Positions 62,021 through 64,000 of a stretch of DNA of 64,000 nucleotides are shown one piece after another. The notes beneath the pieces are model-generated. The model saw only the letters and a program-made list of their open reading frames with translations. It searched no databases and was not told where the DNA came from. How positions within the stretch are numbered: the stretch's first letter is position 1; the number at the start of each line of letters is the position of its first letter. The DNA is from Mameliella sp. CS4. GTDB lineage: Bacteria; Pseudomonadota; Alphaproteobacteria; Rhodobacterales; Rhodobacteraceae. Both the position numbers and the translations under genes were made by a program. The DNA is taken from contig NZ_JAHXRQ010000003.1 of NCBI RefSeq assembly GCF_019392335.1, positions 186,001 through 250,000 on the forward strand, given 5' to 3'.

Positions 62021-63136
62021 ATGCGTGACGCGCAGCTCGACATCCCGGCGGATCATCTGCCGAACTGGGTGCCCGAGGCGGCGCGCGTCTACCTTGCGCA
62101 CACCGAACAGGGGTGCTCGATCCGGGAACTCGCGCGGCAAGCTGGGTGCCACGCGTCGACCGTCCTGCGCCAGGTGCGCAGGATCGAGACCCGCAGGGAC
62201 GATCCCCTGATTGATGCGGCTTTGTGCAACCTGGGGGCTGCCGGGGAAACGGTTCCGGCACAAAAGACCAGAAAGGACACGGATCCGATGAACGCTGCCA
62301 TGACACCCACGCCGCCGGACGAGGCCACGCTCGCCCGCGAGGCACGGCGCGTGCTGCGCCGCTTGTGCGAAAGCGGCTCCGTGCTGGCCGTCGCGGTCGA
62401 AATGGACAAGGCCGTGGTCGTGCGCGACACCGGCGACGGCGGCAGCACGCGCACCGCCGTGGTGGATGTTGCCGTTGCCCAGGCAATGGCGCTCAAAGAC
62501 TGGATCGCCTGCGATGCCCCGGGGCGGATCTCGCGCTATCGCATCACCTCGGCGGGGCGCGCGGCGCTCAACCGGCTGGTGGCCGAGCAGGAAAGCCGCG
62601 TGCGCGGGTTTGCCGAGGCCCAGGCCGGGTTCGACACCGGGCGTGACGCCGAGGCCGCGCTGGACGAGGTCGAGCGTGACCCGCGCGCGCGCAAGGGGCG
62701 CTACATGCTGGCGGAAAGCCCGCTGACCGCCCTGGGTCGGCGGCGCGGCAAGGATGGCGAACCCTTCCTGTCGGATGAGCTGATCGCCGCGGGCGAGCGT
62801 CTGCGCGAGGATTTCGAACTGGCCCAGATGGGGCCGCGCACGGCGCAGAACTGGGACCAGTTCCTGACCGCCGGTGTCGCCACTGCGCCCGGCGGGTTTG
62901 AGGACAGTGGCTCTGCCGCAGCGCAGGCCCGCCTGCAGGCGGCGTTGCGCGACCTGGGGCCGGGCCTGGGCGATGTGGCATTGCGCTGCTGCTGCTATCT
63001 CGAAGGGCTGGAAACCACCGAAAAGCGATTGGGCTGGTCGGCCCGGTCGGGCAAGGTCGTGCTGCGTATCGCGCTGCAGCGTCTGCGTCGCCACTACGAG
63101 GAACGCAGCAAGGGCGGTGGCGACCTGATCCGCTGA
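62021..63136 (+). CDS. HTH plus sigma-4-like regulator (DUF6456 type), candidate GafA
   Basis: 371 residues. The N-terminal helix-turn-helix spans about 33-50 (S-I-R-E-L-A-R-Q-A-G-C-H-A-S-T-V-L-R). A variable linker with K-T-R-K-D-T-D-P follows, then a middle domain (100-230), and a C-terminal helical part (about 311-365) with G-W-S-A-R-S-G-K-V-V-L-R-I-A-L-Q-R-L-R-R-H-Y, which reads like a sigma region 4 module. I believe the C-terminal family is DUF6456. GafA of R. capsulatus, the direct activator of GTA genes, has the same kind of parts, and in many relatives its two halves (rcc01865 and rcc01866) are one gene. CtrA-like boxes upstream and a terminator downstream make it monocistronic. Identity with GafA is inference. 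Confidence 0.7.
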   Translation: MRDAQLDIPADHLPNWVPEAARVYLAHTEQGCSIRELARQAGCHASTVLRQVRRIETRRDDPLIDAALCNLGAAGETVPAQKTRKDTDPMNAAMTPTPPDEATLAREARRVLRRLCESGSVLAVAVEMDKAVVVRDTGDGGSTRTAVVDVAVAQAMALKDWIACDAPGRISRYRITSAGRAALNRLVAEQESRVRGFAEAQAGFDTGRDAEAALDEVERDPRARKGRYMLAESPLTALGRRRGKDGEPFLSDELIAAGERLREDFELAQMGPRTAQNWDQFLTAGVATAPGGFEDSGSAAAQARLQAALRDLGPGLGDVALRCCCYLEGLETTEKRLGWSARSGKVVLRIALQRLRRHYEERSKGGGDLIR

Positions 63137-63182
63137 TCCAGCCCTGCCCCCAGGGCAACCCCGACAGAAACCCCCTGCATGG

Positions 63183-63221
63183 CCCCGGGGCGGCATCACG
63201 CCGCTCCGGGGTCTAAGTTTT
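63183..63221 (+). terminator. Terminator after the 62-kb regulator
   Basis: A 12-base stem (63183-63194 with 63200-63211, one G-U pair), loop atcac, then tctaagttttt. It separates the regulator from lipA. Confidence 0.85.
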
Positions 63222-63359
63222 TGAAACACCGGGGAAAGGTGCAGGGGGTAATCGTCAACATCGGGGATAGGCCGCAGGGACTGCGACCGGGTACTCTGGA
63301 AACGCCCCCTGCATTACGGTAGTAAGGATAAGGTCCTTGCCACATGAGGGGAAATTTCC

Positions 63360-64000
63360 GTGCGCGATCTCAAAATGCCCGCCGAACGCCACCCGGAGAA
63401 GGCGCACCGCCCGGACAATGCCCAGCCGAAGAAACCCGACTGGATCCGCGTCAAGGCACCGGGCGGGCAGGGGTATGCCGAAACCCGCCGCATCATGCGC
63501 GAGCACAACCTGGTCACTGTCTGTGAAGAGGCGGGATGTCCCAACGCGGGCGAATGCTGGAACCAGGGGCACGCCACCATGATGATCATGGGCGAGATCT
63601 GTACCCGCGGCTGTACCTTCTGCAACGTGGCCACCGGGCGCCCGGATACGCTCGATGCCTTCGAGCCGGGCCGCGTGGCCGATGCGGTCCAGAAACTTGG
63701 GCTGAACCATGTTGTCATCACCTCCGTCGACCGCGACGACCTGGACGATGGCGGCGCCGAGCATTTCGCCCAGACCATCCGCGCCGTGCGTCACCGCGCA
63801 CCTGGCACCACCATCGAGATCCTGACGCCGGATTTCCTGAAGTGCGGTCCTGAGGCCTTGGAAATCGTCGTTGCGGCGAAGCCGGATGTCTTCAACCACA
63901 ATCTTGAAACCGTGCCGGGCCTTTACCCGACGGTGCGCCCCGGCGCGCGCTATTTCCACAGCTTGCGCCTGTTGCAGCGGGTCAAGGAGATCGACCCCGC
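63360..64000 (+). CDS. lipA: Lipoyl synthase, 3' end beyond window
   Basis: Open from GTG 63360 (gagggg eight bases upstream) to the window end with no stop: 213 codons present of about 315. The auxiliary cluster cysteines C55-x4-C60-x5-C66 and the radical SAM motif C81-T-R-G-C85-T-F-C88 are both there, followed by [10 protein letters not shown] and [12 protein letters not shown]. It inserts two sulfurs into octanoyl groups on lipoyl domains. The DNA between the terminator at 63.2 kb and the start holds its promoter. Confidence 0.95.
   Translation, partial: MRDLKMPAERHPEKAHRPDNAQPKKPDWIRVKAPGGQGYAETRRIMREHNLVTVCEEAGCPNAGECWNQGHATMMIMGEICTRGCTFCNVATGRPDTLDAFEPGRVADAVQKLGLNHVVITSVDRDDLDDGGAEHFAQTIRAVRHRAPGTTIEILTPDFLKCGPEALEIVVAAKPDVFNHNLETVPGLYPTVRPGARYFHSLRLLQRVKEIDP

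Noticed and set aside
1..64000. tRNA, rRNA, CRISPR or insertion sequence
   Set aside because: No clover-leaf candidate in the longer gaps, no repeat-spacer pattern, and no transposase or integrase motif was found by reading.

Overview
The window is high-GC, gene-dense DNA from an alphaproteobacterium, most probably a marine Rhodobacterales (Roseobacter group) chromosome. The grounds are the trgA-trgB-cysK tellurite locus known from Rhodobacter, a GTTC-N7-GTTC LexA box in front of lexA, the gltX/comEC/lexA/moeA/moaC/trpC-D-G neighbourhood, a Mur-type Fur protein without CxxC zinc pairs, and many 4-base ATGA stop/start overlaps. About 70 genes are called. The first (DinB family) and last (lipA) run off the window. 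I see no rRNA, tRNA, CRISPR array, insertion sequence or integrase.

0-5.9 kb: DinB protein, acuI with a HIT protein, a universal stress protein ahead of a BCCT osmolyte transporter, and a class V aminotransferase. 5.9-15.2 kb: a stress block with photolyase, a small SH3-like lipoprotein, cyclopropane fatty acid synthase, trgA, trgB (cyclotransferase-NUDIX fusion), cysK, a large MscS-type channel and AlaX. 15.2-23 kb: Fur/Mur, two EamA exporters, a DUF533 protein, SelO, a CBS protein, a GNAT enzyme, a nucleoside hydrolase and an orphan radical SAM enzyme. 23-27.1 kb: the zwf-pgl-pgi entry to the Entner-Doudoroff pathway behind a 14-bp palindrome that looks like a LacI-type operator. 27.2-34.1 kb: a PRC-barrel protein, a cupin, an endolysin-holin pair closed by its own terminator, ccmF-ccmH, a VOC protein, a DUF2087 protein and a PaaG-like enoyl-CoA hydratase.

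34.2-44.8 kb: gltA, gltX, comEC, lexA with its SOS box, and a tightly overlapped minus-strand run trpG-trpD-ung-trpC-moaC-moeA. 44.9-57.5 kb: a polysaccharide deacetylase with a very long low-complexity arm, DUF1638, small membrane proteins, a corrinoid protein, a PA0069-type radical SAM protein, a LysR regulator, betaine-homocysteine methyltransferase, YdcF, guaA, a winged-helix/hydrolase fusion, and DUF2270. 57.6-61.8 kb: a tandem Lin0512 pair, a FadL-like porin, an MttB-family methyltransferase without pyrrolysine, and DUF6477. 62-64 kb: a two-part HTH / sigma-region-4-like regulator, and the 5' part of lipA.

Two systems stand out. (1) Gene transfer agent (GTA) biology: the endolysin-holin pair resembles the separate lysis cassette of the R. 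capsulatus GTA, and the HTH/sigma-like protein at 62 kb resembles its direct activator GafA. Two near-consensus CtrA boxes lie in front of the latter. ComEC and LexA, both tied to GTA biology, sit between them. No GTA structural gene is in the window. (2) Corrinoid-dependent demethylation of quaternary amines: a corrinoid protein, DUF1638, Bmt, an MttB homologue, Lin0512 proteins and an outer-membrane porin lie in several transcription units over about 15 kb. Both groupings are inferences from family resemblance and position and need the searches listed under the findings.
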